A stretch of 49,854 bases of DNA from Micromonospora sp. BL4. GTDB taxonomy: Bacteria > Actinomycetota > Actinomycetes > Mycobacteriales > Micromonosporaceae. The DNA lies in NCBI RefSeq assembly GCF_003667505.1, contig NZ_RCVJ01000166.1, positions 1 through 49,854 of the forward strand, in the 5' to 3' direction. Below the pieces are notes generated by a model. The model was not told the origin of the DNA, ran no database searches, and worked only from the letters and a program-made list of their open reading frames with translations. A program made the position numbers and the translations under genes. Of the stretch, positions 25,601 through 34,129 are shown in pieces. Each line of letters opens with the position of its first letter. Within the stretch, counting starts at the first letter, position 1.

Positions 25601-28278
25601 AGGGCGGCCAGGTCGCCGGTGCTCTCCCCGGCCGCGGGCAGGCTTCCCAGCGGCGTGAGCGTGCGCTGCTCCGGCGCGGCCTTCGCGACCTGCATCCGGG
25701 CCAGGCTGGCCAACTGCCGGCCGGGGCCACACTCGACCAGCTGCCAGGTGCCCGCCGCCAGCAGGGTGGCCACGCAGTCGCCGAAGCGGACCGGCTGGCG
25801 CAGGTGCGCCGCCCAGTACGCCGGATCGGTGGCCTGCTCGGCGGTGATCCAGGTGCCGGTGACGTTGGACAGGAACGGCACCGCCGGCGGGCGCAGCGAC
25901 ACCGTGCCCATCAACGCGGTGAACTCGGCGAGGATCGGCTCCATCATCGGCGAGTGGAACGCGTGCGAGGTGCGCAGCACCTTGGACCTGCCCTCCAGGG
26001 TCGCGGCGAACGCCTCGACGGCGGCGGTCTCACCGGCCACCACGCAGGTCCCCGGCCCGTTGACCGTGGCCACGGAGAGCCCGTCGGGCAGCAGGTCGGC
26101 GACGACCGACTCGTCCAGCGCGACGGCGAGCATCGACCCGGCGGGCAGCGACTGCATCAGCCGGCCCCGGGCGGCGACCACCCGCAGCGCGTCCGGCAGG
26201 CTCAACACCCCGGCCACGGTGGCCGCGACGTACTCGCCGATGGAGTGGCCGATCATCGCGGCCGGCCGGACCCCGGCGGCCTGCCAGAGCGCGGCCAGGG
26301 CGTACTCGACGGTGAACAGCGCCGGCTGGGTGTAGCGGGTCTCGGTGAGCTTCTCCCCCGCCGCCGGGTCCCGGCCGAGGATCAGGTCACGCAGGTCCAG
26401 GCCCAGGTCGGGGCGGAGCAACTCGGCGCACTCGTCGACGACCGCGGCGAAGCGCGGCTGCTCGGCGTAGAGCTGCGCGCCCATCCCGGCGTACTGGGAT
26501 CCCTGACCGGAGAACAGGAAACCTACTGTCGGGGCTGGACCGGTGGTCAATGGTTGCGGTTCGCGGAGGCCTTTCGGTCCCTGCGGTTCGCGGTGGCCTT
26601 GCGGTCCCTGCGGTTCGCGGTTGCCTTGCGGTCCCTGCGCCTCGCGGGGGCCCTTCGGTCCTTGCGGTGCGCGCGGTCCGCGTACCGGTGCGCGCAGGGC
26701 CGTGACGGCGCCGGGGAGATCGGTGGCGACCACGGCGCGGCGGTACGGGTGCGGACGGCGGCCGACGAGCAGGGTGTGTGCGACGTCGGCGAGGTACGCC
26801 GGGCCGGCGTCGGCGGCGCCGTCCAGGTGCGCGGCGAGACGGTGCACCGCCGCGTCCAAAGCGCTCGGGGTGGCCGCGCTGACCTGGAGCAGGTGCGCGG
26901 GACGCACCCGACGGTCGGTGCGGTACGCCGCCGGCGCCTCCTCCAGGACCACGTGCGCGTTGGTGCCGCCGATGCCGAACGAGCTGACCCCGGCCCGGCG
27001 GGGCCCGCCGCCGCTGTCCCACTTGGTGAGGGTGTTCGCCACGTAGAACGGGGTGTCGGCGAACTCGACGGCCGGGTTCGGCGTCTCGAAGTTGATCGTC
27101 GGCGGGATCAGCCCGTGCTCCATGGCGAGCACCGTCTTGATCACGCTGACGATGCCGGAGGGCTGGCTGAGGTGCCCAATGTTCGACTTCACCGAGCCGA
27201 TGCCGCACCAGCCCCGCTCGTCGGTGTCGCGGGCGTACACGGCGGAGAGCGCGGCCACCTCGATCGGGTCGCCCATGGCGGTGCCGGTGCCGTGCGCCTC
27301 GACGTAGCTGATGGTGCGGGGGTCGACGTCGGCCATCGCCACGGCCTGGGCAACGGCCGCGGCCTGCCCGTCGACGCTGGGCGCGGTGAAGCCGACCTTG
27401 CCGGCGCCGTCATTGTTGATCGCGTTGCCGAGCACGACCGCGCGGATGGCGTCCCCGTCGGCGATCGCGTCGGAGAGCCGCTTGAGCAGGGTCACCCCGA
27501 CGCCGCTGCCCCACACCGTGCCGTTGGCGGCGGCGTCGAACGGGCGGCAGCGGCCGTCGGGTGAGGTGAAGCCGTCCATGCCGAGGTATCCGACGTGCGG
27601 CAACTCGATGTTCACGCCACCGGCGAGCGCCATGTCGCACTCGCCGTTGCGCAGCGCCTCGCAGGCCAGGTGGAACGCGACCAGCGAGGTGGAGCAGGCG
27701 GTGTGCACGGTCAGGCTCGGCCCGCGCAGGTCCAGCCGGTACGACACGTTGGTGGCCACGTAGTTGGGCGAGTTGCCGGTGGCGATGGAGACCGCGCCGT
27801 GCGGGTTGCCGCCGACCCGCTGGTTGCGCAGCACGTTGCGGTGCAGGTACGTGTTGCCGCCGGTGCCGGCGTACACGCCGATCGCGCCGTCGTAGCGGGT
27901 CGGGTCGTAGCCGGCGTCCTCCAGCGCCGTGTGGCAGGACTCCAGGAACAGGCGGTGCTGCGGGTCGGTCAGCTCCGCCTCCCGGGCGGTCATCCCGAAC
28001 AGCGTGGCGTCGAACTCGTCGTAGCCGTCGACCAGCGGGGCGCGGTTGACCCAGCCCGGGTCGTCGACCTCCTCGATCTTCGCGCCCCGGGCCAGCTGCT
28101 CCTCCCGGGTCAGCTCGGTGACCGACTCCACCCCGTCGATGAGGTTGCGCCAGAACTCGTGCACGTCGGCCGCGCCGGGCAGGCGGGCGGCCAGGCCGAC
28201 GATCGCGATCGGTTCGATGCCCTCGTCGGGCAGGTCGGTGACGCCGTCGGGCAGGTCGGTTGCGGTCGAATTGCTCAT
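22681..28278 (-). CDS. Type I polyketide synthase module KS-AT-KR-DH-ACP
   Basis: 1865 residues. Ketosynthase (22-450; Cys195, His329, His369), acyltransferase (585-870; GHSIGE with Ser679; HAFH at 772-775, the malonyl-CoA fingerprint), ketoreductase (structural half from about 950, Rossmann TGGLGGIG at 1193-1200, Ser1339, Tyr1352), dehydratase (1410-1680; HRIGGVPVVP with His1440) and carrier (1775-1845; FFALGGNSL, Ser1803). The second dehydratase motif reads LLDVATAF, with Asp1605 but without the usual following Gln/His. The module should add a malonyl unit and reduce it to hydroxyl or alkene. The dehydratase lies after the ketoreductase, an order found in some NRPS-linked PKSs. Residues 540-575 of the KS-AT linker are a collagen-like tandem repeat. 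AAGGA precedes the ATG. Confidence 0.95.
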   Translation of the reverse strand: MSNSTATDLPDGVTDLPDEGIEPIAIVGLAARLPGAADVHEFWRNLIDGVESVTELTREEQLARGAKIEEVDDPGWVNRAPLVDGYDEFDATLFGMTAREAELTDPQHRLFLESCHTALEDAGYDPTRYDGAIGVYAGTGGNTYLHRNVLRNQRVGGNPHGAVSIATGNSPNYVATNVSYRLDLRGPSLTVHTACSTSLVAFHLACEALRNGECDMALAGGVNIELPHVGYLGMDGFTSPDGRCRPFDAAANGTVWGSGVGVTLLKRLSDAIADGDAIRAVVLGNAINNDGAGKVGFTAPSVDGQAAAVAQAVAMADVDPRTISYVEAHGTGTAMGDPIEVAALSAVYARDTDERGWCGIGSVKSNIGHLSQPSGIVSVIKTVLAMEHGLIPPTINFETPNPAVEFADTPFYVANTLTKWDSGGGPRRAGVSSFGIGGTNAHVVLEEAPAAYRTDRRVRPAHLLQVSAATPSALDAAVHRLAAHLDGAADAGPAYLADVAHTLLVGRRPHPYRRAVVATDLPGAVTALRAPVRGPRAPQGPKGPREAQGPQGNREPQGPQGHREPQGPKGLREPQPLTTGPAPTVGFLFSGQGSQYAGMGAQLYAEQPRFAAVVDECAELLRPDLGLDLRDLILGRDPAAGEKLTETRYTQPALFTVEYALAALWQAAGVRPAAMIGHSIGEYVAATVAGVLSLPDALRVVAARGRLMQSLPAGSMLAVALDESVVADLLPDGLSVATVNGPGTCVVAGETAAVEAFAATLEGRSKVLRTSHAFHSPMMEPILAEFTALMGTVSLRPPAVPFLSNVTGTWITAEQATDPAYWAAHLRQPVRFGDCVATLLAAGTWQLVECGPGRQLASLARMQVAKAAPEQRTLTPLGSLPAAGESTGDLAALLGTVGALWSAGLPVRVDADPAARRVPLPTYPFERRRYWIEPDPEQPVAAAPVDTGPRPLAEWFAVPIWRQAAPLPASGSLGRCLVLTAGPRGDALVAGLRAAGADPVPVRPGDAFAAADGGYRLRPGVRADHDALVAALTADGAPPTRLVHAFTLDGAPAGTDIAATWAAQEIGFFDALHLVQALAGAGLTGEEHGLALDLVTAGTGDVRGDDLRRPEHATLAGLARVLPAELPGLAVRLIDADPSDDDASTVVAELRRPREPEVALRGGRRWVADVEQVTIDAEGEPGALRDGGRYLITGGLGGIGITLAEDFATRVRAKLVLLARSGLPERERWDDHLAVHGDDRAGRAIAAIRRMEAAGAQVLVLAADVTDPADLRRVRDTATAAYGGIDGIVHAAGLPGGGMAEVKERAEAERVLAPKLAGTLALAQVFGDLPLDFVVLCSSVTAVLGGFGQVDYCAANAFLDAHARSGAGWRAPVLSQNWGGWDEVGMAVETAAPAGFRAAGRDTVSSAVDHPVLTTKVTGPAETVLHGLVSASTHWLLDEHRIGGVPVVPGTAHLESVRAAVVSALPAPGAGAAVELRDVVFLEPFSVPDGTVAQYRVELTPADDGGTEFAVRSLAGGRLRTHVRGTAGWTDEPAPPARPAIPAGRRVDDDASFGRGRTSMLTFGPRWAALAEHHLADGSELAVVEAPAAAIGDLPSWGLHPALLDVATAFGRGQGSGTYLPLSYGRIVVRGPLPARFTSELRHRAGATDEVVAADLSLRDPDGRELAAVSDFVLRRVEQGAVTGGLTGPSDADAGAAAPTSTEDIRPVDGAEAFRRSLTAGLGAQVVIATRTVDDIRRRAGRVTTDNLTGDDVVADAATPAVGDGSAAPGTDLEVTIARVWQDALGVAQVGVDDDFFALGGNSLVAVQLIAAMRKATGVRLPMRSLFETPTVAGLAARIEELRAATTDEPATPAPIPAIPRLPRA
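26554..26661 (-). repeat. Four 27-bp tandem repeats encoding a 9-residue Gly-Pro-Gln motif
   Basis: Four head-to-tail 27-bp units (26554-26580, 26581-26607, 26608-26634, 26635-26661) plus a degenerate partial copy to 26679, inside the PKS KS-AT linker. They encode GPKGPREAQ, GPQGNREPQ, GPQGHREPQ and GPKGLREPQ (residues 540-575). The repeats keep frame, so copy number could change without breaking the protein. Confidence 0.92.
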
Positions 28279-28292
28279 CAGGCTGTCCTTCG

Positions 28293-31200
28293 TCACGCGG
28301 TGCCGCCGGGGCGGCGGGGAGGGATACGGCGGGTACGGCTGCGGCGGGCGGCGGCGCGCAGAGCGGCCCGCGCCAGCTCCGGGCGGTCGGCGGCCCCGTC
28401 GAGGCTGGCGGCGAGCGCGCGGATGGTGGGGTGGCGGAACAGGTCGAGCATCTTGATGGACCGGCCGGTGGCGGCGGTCAGCCGAGCGTGCACGGCGGCG
28501 AGCGCCAGGGAGTGTCCGCCGATGTCGAAGAAGTTGTCGGTCACCCCGACCCGGTCGCGCTCCAGCACCTCCCGCCAGATCCCGGCGATCAGCTCCTCGG
28601 TCTCGGTGAGCCCGTGCGGGCCGGCGGGCACCAGTGCCGGCGGGGTACCGGTCGGGTCGCTTCCCGCGACCGTCATCGCGCCGAGCTGCGGCACCCGCAC
28701 GGTGGGCCGGGGCAGCGCGGCGGCCACCTCGCGGGCCGGCGTGTCCGGTGCGTCGGCCAGCGCACCCACCAGCTCGGCCAGGTCGGCGAGCAGGTCGTCG
28801 ATGCGTCCGGCGTCGAAGAGGTCCGGGTTGTAGACCACCTCGACGCCGGTGTGGCCGTCGGACTGGACCACGTAGACGGTGATGTCGAACGGTGAGCCCG
28901 GCTTGGGCACCGGTACCGGCTCGGCGGTCAGCCCGGTCAGGGTGAGCCGGGGCGGCGCGAAGTTGAGCACGTTGAACAGCACCTGCACCAGCGGCGCGCG
29001 GGCGGTGTCCCGGCCGACGCCGAGCGCCTCCACGACGCGTTCCAGGGGCGCGCCCGGGTGGGCGGTGGCCTCGTGCAGCTCGCCGGCGCATCGGTCGACC
29101 AACTCGGCGAAGCTCGCCCCGCCGGTGCGGACCCGCACCGGCACGGTGTCGATGAAGAATCCGATCACGTCGTCGAAGGCGGCCAGCCGCCGGTCGGCGA
29201 CGATCGCGCCGAGCACGTGGTCGTCACCGCCGGTGAGCCGCGCGATCAGCTCACCGAAGGCGGCCAGCAGCACGGCGGCCACCGTCGTGCCGCGCCGCTC
29301 GGCCAGCTCCCGGACCGCGCGGTCGGTGTCGGCGGGCAGCCGGACGGCCGCCTCGGCTCCCGCGTAGGTCTGCACCGCCGGACGGGGTCGGTCCCGGGGC
29401 AGGTCCAGCACCGTCGGCACGCCGTTCAGGTGCGCCGTCCACCAGGCCAGGTCCGTCTCGCCCCGCAGCCGGTCCCGTTCGGCCCGCCAGACGGCGTAGT
29501 CGGCGTAGCGGGCCGGCAGCTCCGGCAGCGTCGGCGGCTCACCGGCGAGCGCGCGGGCGTACCCGGTGGCCAGGTCGTCGTAGCAGACCCGCTCGGACCA
29601 GCCGTCGAAGACGGCGTGGTGCCAGGTGGCGGCGAGCACGTGCTCGGCCGGGCCGAGCCGGTAGACGGTCACCTGCCAGGGCGGCCCGGTGGCCAGGTCG
29701 AAGGGGTGCGCGGCGCCGGCGGCGAGCATCCGGGCCAGCTCCGCCTCCGGCTCGGCGCTGCCGGTCAGGTCGACCACCGGCACGGCCGCGTCGGTCGGCT
29801 CGGCGCAGACCGCGTACGGCACGCCGCCGGTCTGCGGGATCCGCCAGCGCAGCACGTCGTGCCGCTCGGCGACGGCTCGCAGCGCGGCGCCGAGCGCGGC
29901 CGTGTCCAGGGGGCCGCGCAGCCGGTGCGCCACGGCGATGTTGTACGGGGCGCTGGACGGCGCGAGCTGGTCGACGAACCACAGCCGGCGTTGCGGCGGG
30001 GAGAGCGTGGGCGGGTTGCCGGTGCGCAGCCCGTCGCCGCCGCTCGGCGCGGCGGCCACCCGCTCGACCAGCCGCCCGAAGGTGCGCTGGGTGAACACCG
30101 CGCGGGTGTCCACCTGACGGCCCAGCTCGGCGCGGAGCGCGGCGACCAGCCGCATCGCCGCGATGGAGTTGCCACCGGCGGCGAGGAAGTCGGTGTCCGG
30201 GTCGGGCGGCACGCCCAGCAGCCGGGTCCACACCCCGGCCACCGCCGCCGCGACCGGATCGGCGGCGGCCGCACCGCCGGTGTCGACCGGGTCGGGCCGC
30301 GCGGCGGCGAGGGCGGCCACGGCAAGCGCGCGCAGCGCCGGCCGGTCCAGCTTGCCGCTGGTCGGGCTCACCGGCAGGGCGGCGCGGCGCAGCACCCGGG
30401 CCGGCAGCATCGCCGCGGTCAGCCGGCTGCCGGCGTACGCCCGCAGCTCGGCGTCGCCCGGCGCGTCCGCCGGAGTGAGGAATGCGACCAGCTCGGCGCC
30501 GGCCGGGCCGGGCACCGCCTCGACGGCGACCCCGGTCACCCCGGGCAGCCCGGCGAGCACCGCCTCCACCTCGCCCAGCTCGATGCGCTGCCCACGGATC
30601 TTGACCTGCCGGTCGGCCCGGCCGAGGTAGACGATCCGCCCGTCCGGGCCGTGCCGGACCAGGTCGCCGGTGCGGTACAGCCGCTCGCCGGGTCGGCCGG
30701 AGAACGGGTCGGGCACGAACCGCTCGGCGGTCAGCGCCGGGCGGCCCAGGTAGCCGTCGGCCAGCCCCGGTCCGCCGATCAGCAGCTCACCGGTCTCCCC
30801 CGGTGGCACCGGGTCCAGCGCACCGTCCACCACGTACGCCCGGTGGTTGGGCAGTGGCCGGCCGATCGGCACCGGCTCGGTCTCGGTGGCGCTCAACGGG
30901 CCGCTGACCGCGAGCACCGTCGTCTCGGTGGGGCCGTAGCCGTTGAGGAAGCGACGGCCGGGCGCCCAGCGGGCGGCCAGCGCGGCCGGTACCGCCTCAC
31001 CGCCGCAGAGCACCGTGCGCCAGGCGGGCAGCTCGGCCGGGTCCAGCATGGCCAGCACGGTGGGCGTGATGAAGCCCCAGTTGACCTCGTGCGCCGCGAT
31101 GAAGCGGGTCAGCCGGACCGGGTCGGCGCGGTCCTCGGCGCCGAGCAGTTGCACCGTGCCGCCGAGCACCAGCGGCACGAACAGGTCCATGGTGGCCGCG

Positions 31201-31823
31201 TCGAAGCCGAGCGAGGCGATGCCGAGGCTGCGTACGCCCGCGTCGGCCCCGGTGAGCGTGACCACCCCGGTGACGAACTCGACCACGTTGCGGTGGCTGG
31301 TGAGCACCCCCTTGGGTCGACCGGTGGAGCCCGAGGTGAACAGCACGTACGCGGGGTCGCCAGGGGTGGCCGGGCAGGGCACGAGGGGGGCCGGGCCGGG
31401 CAGGCCGACCGCCTCGACACCGGGCGCGTCGCCGAACTCCGCCTCGGCGGCGTCACCGACCACGAGGGACACGCCCGCGTCGGCGGCGATCCCGCGCAGC
31501 CGCCGACGCGGGCCGCCCGGCTCCAGCGGCACGTAGCAACCGCCGGCCAGCAGCACCCCCAGCACGGTGACGACCAGCTCCGGCCGGCGAGTGCCGCACA
31601 CCCCCACCCGACTCTGCCGGCCGACGCCCCGCGCGCGCAGCGCGGCGGCCACCCCGGCGGCCCGGGACACCAGCTCGGCGTAGCTGAGCCGGTCGTCCCA
31701 CTGGCGCACCGCCACCGCGTCGGGGGTGCGGGCGGCCTGCGCGACCACGAGCTCGGCGATCGTCGCGTCCGGCCAGGGCAAGGGCTCACCGGTCACGGCG
31801 CTGATGGACAGGATGTCGGTCAC
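28293..31823 (-). CDS. NRPS A-T-C-T, second carrier without its own adenylation domain
   Basis: 1176 residues from GTG 31823. Adenylation (20-500; LFTSGSTGRPKG, RTGDL, SPTSGKLD with Lys491), thiolation (520-590; DFLAAGGNSIAA, Ser553), condensation (600-1035; HHAVFDG at 735-741 intact) and a second thiolation domain (1075-1140; DNFFDIGGHSLALAAV, Ser1105), then a basic tail rich in Arg and Pro. Specificity residues by GrsA alignment: D208 A209 M212 F251 L272 G274 G295 V303 L304 plus K, DAMFLGGVLK; I know no exact match, but it is hydrophobic, so an aliphatic residue is the best guess. The starting adenylation domain suggests an initiation site or a partner of the A-T-KS protein. The second carrier must be loaded in trans. 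GTGA overlap with the LanB-like gene upstream; 14-bp gap to the PKS. Confidence 0.92.
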   Translation of the reverse strand: MTDILSISAVTGEPLPWPDATIAELVVAQAARTPDAVAVRQWDDRLSYAELVSRAAGVAAALRARGVGRQSRVGVCGTRRPELVVTVLGVLLAGGCYVPLEPGGPRRRLRGIAADAGVSLVVGDAAEAEFGDAPGVEAVGLPGPAPLVPCPATPGDPAYVLFTSGSTGRPKGVLTSHRNVVEFVTGVVTLTGADAGVRSLGIASLGFDAATMDLFVPLVLGGTVQLLGAEDRADPVRLTRFIAAHEVNWGFITPTVLAMLDPAELPAWRTVLCGGEAVPAALAARWAPGRRFLNGYGPTETTVLAVSGPLSATETEPVPIGRPLPNHRAYVVDGALDPVPPGETGELLIGGPGLADGYLGRPALTAERFVPDPFSGRPGERLYRTGDLVRHGPDGRIVYLGRADRQVKIRGQRIELGEVEAVLAGLPGVTGVAVEAVPGPAGAELVAFLTPADAPGDAELRAYAGSRLTAAMLPARVLRRAALPVSPTSGKLDRPALRALAVAALAAARPDPVDTGGAAAADPVAAAVAGVWTRLLGVPPDPDTDFLAAGGNSIAAMRLVAALRAELGRQVDTRAVFTQRTFGRLVERVAAAPSGGDGLRTGNPPTLSPPQRRLWFVDQLAPSSAPYNIAVAHRLRGPLDTAALGAALRAVAERHDVLRWRIPQTGGVPYAVCAEPTDAAVPVVDLTGSAEPEAELARMLAAGAAHPFDLATGPPWQVTVYRLGPAEHVLAATWHHAVFDGWSERVCYDDLATGYARALAGEPPTLPELPARYADYAVWRAERDRLRGETDLAWWTAHLNGVPTVLDLPRDRPRPAVQTYAGAEAAVRLPADTDRAVRELAERRGTTVAAVLLAAFGELIARLTGGDDHVLGAIVADRRLAAFDDVIGFFIDTVPVRVRTGGASFAELVDRCAGELHEATAHPGAPLERVVEALGVGRDTARAPLVQVLFNVLNFAPPRLTLTGLTAEPVPVPKPGSPFDITVYVVQSDGHTGVEVVYNPDLFDAGRIDDLLADLAELVGALADAPDTPAREVAAALPRPTVRVPQLGAMTVAGSDPTGTPPALVPAGPHGLTETEELIAGIWREVLERDRVGVTDNFFDIGGHSLALAAVHARLTAATGRSIKMLDLFRHPTIRALAASLDGAADRPELARAALRAAARRSRTRRIPPRRPGGTA

Positions 31824-34129
31824 CCGTTCCCCCCGGGGTAGCTGCTCGGATCGGTGACGTGCAGACGCAGCTCGCTGACGTAACCGCGGCCCTGCGCATC
31901 GGTCACCCAGCTCTCGCCCGGTCCGGGCAGCAGCTCGGTGACGACGACCGCGACGTCCGGCGCGACGCGGGCTGCGGCGTCGGCCATCGCGCACAGCGAC
32001 TGGGCGTACAGCGGGCCGGTCAGGTCGACGTAGCAGGGCTTGAGCTCGGTGCCGATCTTGACGAACACCCGCTCGGGCAGGCCGAGCCGGGCCCGCCACC
32101 GGCGCACCGCGAGGAACCGCTCGCCCTCTCCGGTCACCCCGGCCAGGCCGCTGTCCGCCACGGTGGTCCGCCAGGTGCGGCGGGACACGACCAGCCGGTC
32201 GATGGTGATCCTGGGCGTGTGCGGCGCCGGGTCGAGCAGCTTGAAGGCGTCCACCAGCAGCGAGCCGAGCAGGTTGGCGAAGACCTCCACCAGCGGCCAG
32301 CGGCTGCCGTCGGGCAGCACCGCCGCCAGCCGATCGCCGGACGGCACCACCCGCACCTCGGTCGCCGGGACCAGCCGGTCCACCTCGCCGCCGCGGGCGG
32401 TGTCGATGCCGAGCTGCCGGTCCGCCGGGCCGGTCAGCCCATGCGTGGTGCGGGTCGTGACCCGGGGGAAGCCCTCCGGGTAGAGCACCCGCACCCGGGC
32501 CGCACCCAGGTCGGCGTCGAGTCCGGCGCGCAGCGCCGCCGGGTCCGGGTGGAACGGCACGAAGACCGCGCTGTCGAAGGTGGCGGTGGCCGGGTGCAGC
32601 TCACCGAGCACGAGCAGGAACTCGCCGCGGTTCAGCGCGGCCAGGTCGATGGCGCTGATCTGCACGTCCGGGCTGTGGATCCGGGCCGACGGCCAGCCCG
32701 GGGCGTCCGCCGGGAACACCCGCCGGGCCCGCTCGGCCAGCTCCGTGCCGCGCAGCCGCAGCTCGGGCTGACCGGGCGGCAGCGCGGCCAGACCGAACAG
32801 CTCGGCCCAGCGGGCGGTGAAGCCGGCGCCGGCGGCGGCCAGTGGCCCGTCCGGCGCGACCAGCAGCCCCTGGGCCAGCGACCAGACGTCCGCCAGCCGC
32901 ACCGGCCCGTCGTGGCGCAGGTCCTCGTACAACTCGGCGAGGATCCGTTCGCAGCCGGCGCCGATCTCGGCGGTCAGCCACCGGGCGGCCTGGAGCAGCA
33001 CGGCCAGCGGCACGGCGAGGGCGTCGAGCACCGCCGCGCCGACGGTGACCGTCAGGTCGCGGGCGGTCTCCTCGTAGACCACGGTGCGGCCGACGTACAT
33101 CTGACCGGCCTGTCGGGTGGCCGACCGGCCGGTGACCGCGGTGAACTCCTCGTTCAGCGCGGCCAGCGCCGCGCCGAGCCGGTCCGGGTCGCCGGCCGCC
33201 GCGGCGACCTCGTCGCGGGCCGCGCAGAGCCGGTCGAAGCCGGCGGTCACCCCGGCGCGCAGCGTCGGATCGCCGATCGCGGCCAGCCGGTCACGCACCA
33301 CCTGCTCGGCCCGCGGACTGATCGGCAGGCCGGCGTCCCAGGTCAGCAGGCCACGCTCGACCAGCCGATCGAGCAGCAGGAACGCGTCGTCGCTCGTGCG
33401 CAGGCCGGCGTCGCCGTCGGCGCGCACCCGCTCGACCAGCCGCACCGCGGGGGTACGCCCGTCGCAGCGGGCCAGCAACCGCGCCTCCGGCGCGGACAAC
33501 TCCACCGGCGGGTGCAGCGGCCGGTGCAGCAGCCGGCCCACCACGCTCAGGTGCGGCGGCAACGCCGGCGCCCACCAGCGGCGTACGGCCGGGTCGTCGG
33601 CGAGCCGGTCGGCGTACGCGATCAGCGCCCACGCCTCGAAGTGGACCTCCCGCCGGGACACCAGTTCCGGTCCTGGCCGCAGCCGGGTCGCCGGGTCGGT
33701 GGGGTCGAGGCTGCCCCAGCACACCGGGCCGAAGAACCCGATGGTCTCGGCCTTGCCGCAGTAGCGCTGCCAGTAGCGCAGCACGCTCAGCTCACGCTTG
33801 CGCCGCCGCACGTTGCGCGCCGCCGGATCGGTGCGCAGCAGGCCGTCCAGGGCGATCAGCATCTCCGGGTTCTGCCAGGTCACCGCCTCGCGCACCAGCG
33901 GGTCGGCGGCGATCCGCCCGGCCGTCGCCGAAGCGTCGGCGAGTGCCACGGCCAGCGCCTTGTCGAACACCTCGGTGGCGACCTCGCCGGCCAGCAGCGC
34001 GTCGGCGGCGTCGGCGGCGTCCGGGGCGGCGAACGCGTCCAGCCCGACCGCCGGGAACCCGGCGGTGCGCAGCACCACGTCGCGCCACACCGACCAGCCG
34101 GTCTCGCCGAGCGGCAGCCGGTGGCTCAT
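31820..34129 (-). CDS. LanB-like (lantibiotic dehydratase N-terminal family) protein, standalone
   Basis: 769 residues. Recognised as LanB-like by the block RNVRRRKRELSVLRYWQRYCGKAETIGFFGP (about 105-134), which corresponds to the RYxxRxxxRxTPFGLFxG block of LanB glutamylation domains, by the central helical region with RQAGQMYVGRTVVYEE, and by the C-terminal GLPERVFVKIGTELKPCYVDL. The known family uses aminoacyl-tRNA: LanB enzymes glutamylate Ser/Thr before elimination, and PEARL enzymes attach an amino acid to a peptide C-terminus. The length fits the split, elimination-free forms. It is a paralogue of the C-terminal 770 residues of the next protein upstream. ATGA and GTGA overlaps on either side place it within the NRPS operon; its substrate is probably the carrier-bound or released peptide (inference). 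Confidence 0.82.
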   Translation of the reverse strand: MSHRLPLGETGWSVWRDVVLRTAGFPAVGLDAFAAPDAADAADALLAGEVATEVFDKALAVALADASATAGRIAADPLVREAVTWQNPEMLIALDGLLRTDPAARNVRRRKRELSVLRYWQRYCGKAETIGFFGPVCWGSLDPTDPATRLRPGPELVSRREVHFEAWALIAYADRLADDPAVRRWWAPALPPHLSVVGRLLHRPLHPPVELSAPEARLLARCDGRTPAVRLVERVRADGDAGLRTSDDAFLLLDRLVERGLLTWDAGLPISPRAEQVVRDRLAAIGDPTLRAGVTAGFDRLCAARDEVAAAAGDPDRLGAALAALNEEFTAVTGRSATRQAGQMYVGRTVVYEETARDLTVTVGAAVLDALAVPLAVLLQAARWLTAEIGAGCERILAELYEDLRHDGPVRLADVWSLAQGLLVAPDGPLAAAGAGFTARWAELFGLAALPPGQPELRLRGTELAERARRVFPADAPGWPSARIHSPDVQISAIDLAALNRGEFLLVLGELHPATATFDSAVFVPFHPDPAALRAGLDADLGAARVRVLYPEGFPRVTTRTTHGLTGPADRQLGIDTARGGEVDRLVPATEVRVVPSGDRLAAVLPDGSRWPLVEVFANLLGSLLVDAFKLLDPAPHTPRITIDRLVVSRRTWRTTVADSGLAGVTGEGERFLAVRRWRARLGLPERVFVKIGTELKPCYVDLTGPLYAQSLCAMADAAARVAPDVAVVVTELLPGPGESWVTDAQGRGYVSELRLHVTDPSSYPGGNG

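Noticed and set aside
26554..26679. Could the short repeats be a CRISPR array?
   Set aside because: The units are directly adjacent with no spacers and continue the PKS reading frame.
22603..27564. A 1653-codon open frame on the plus strand opposite the PKS
   Set aside because: The composition is that of a shadow frame with no recognisable domain, while the minus strand encodes all PKS motifs.
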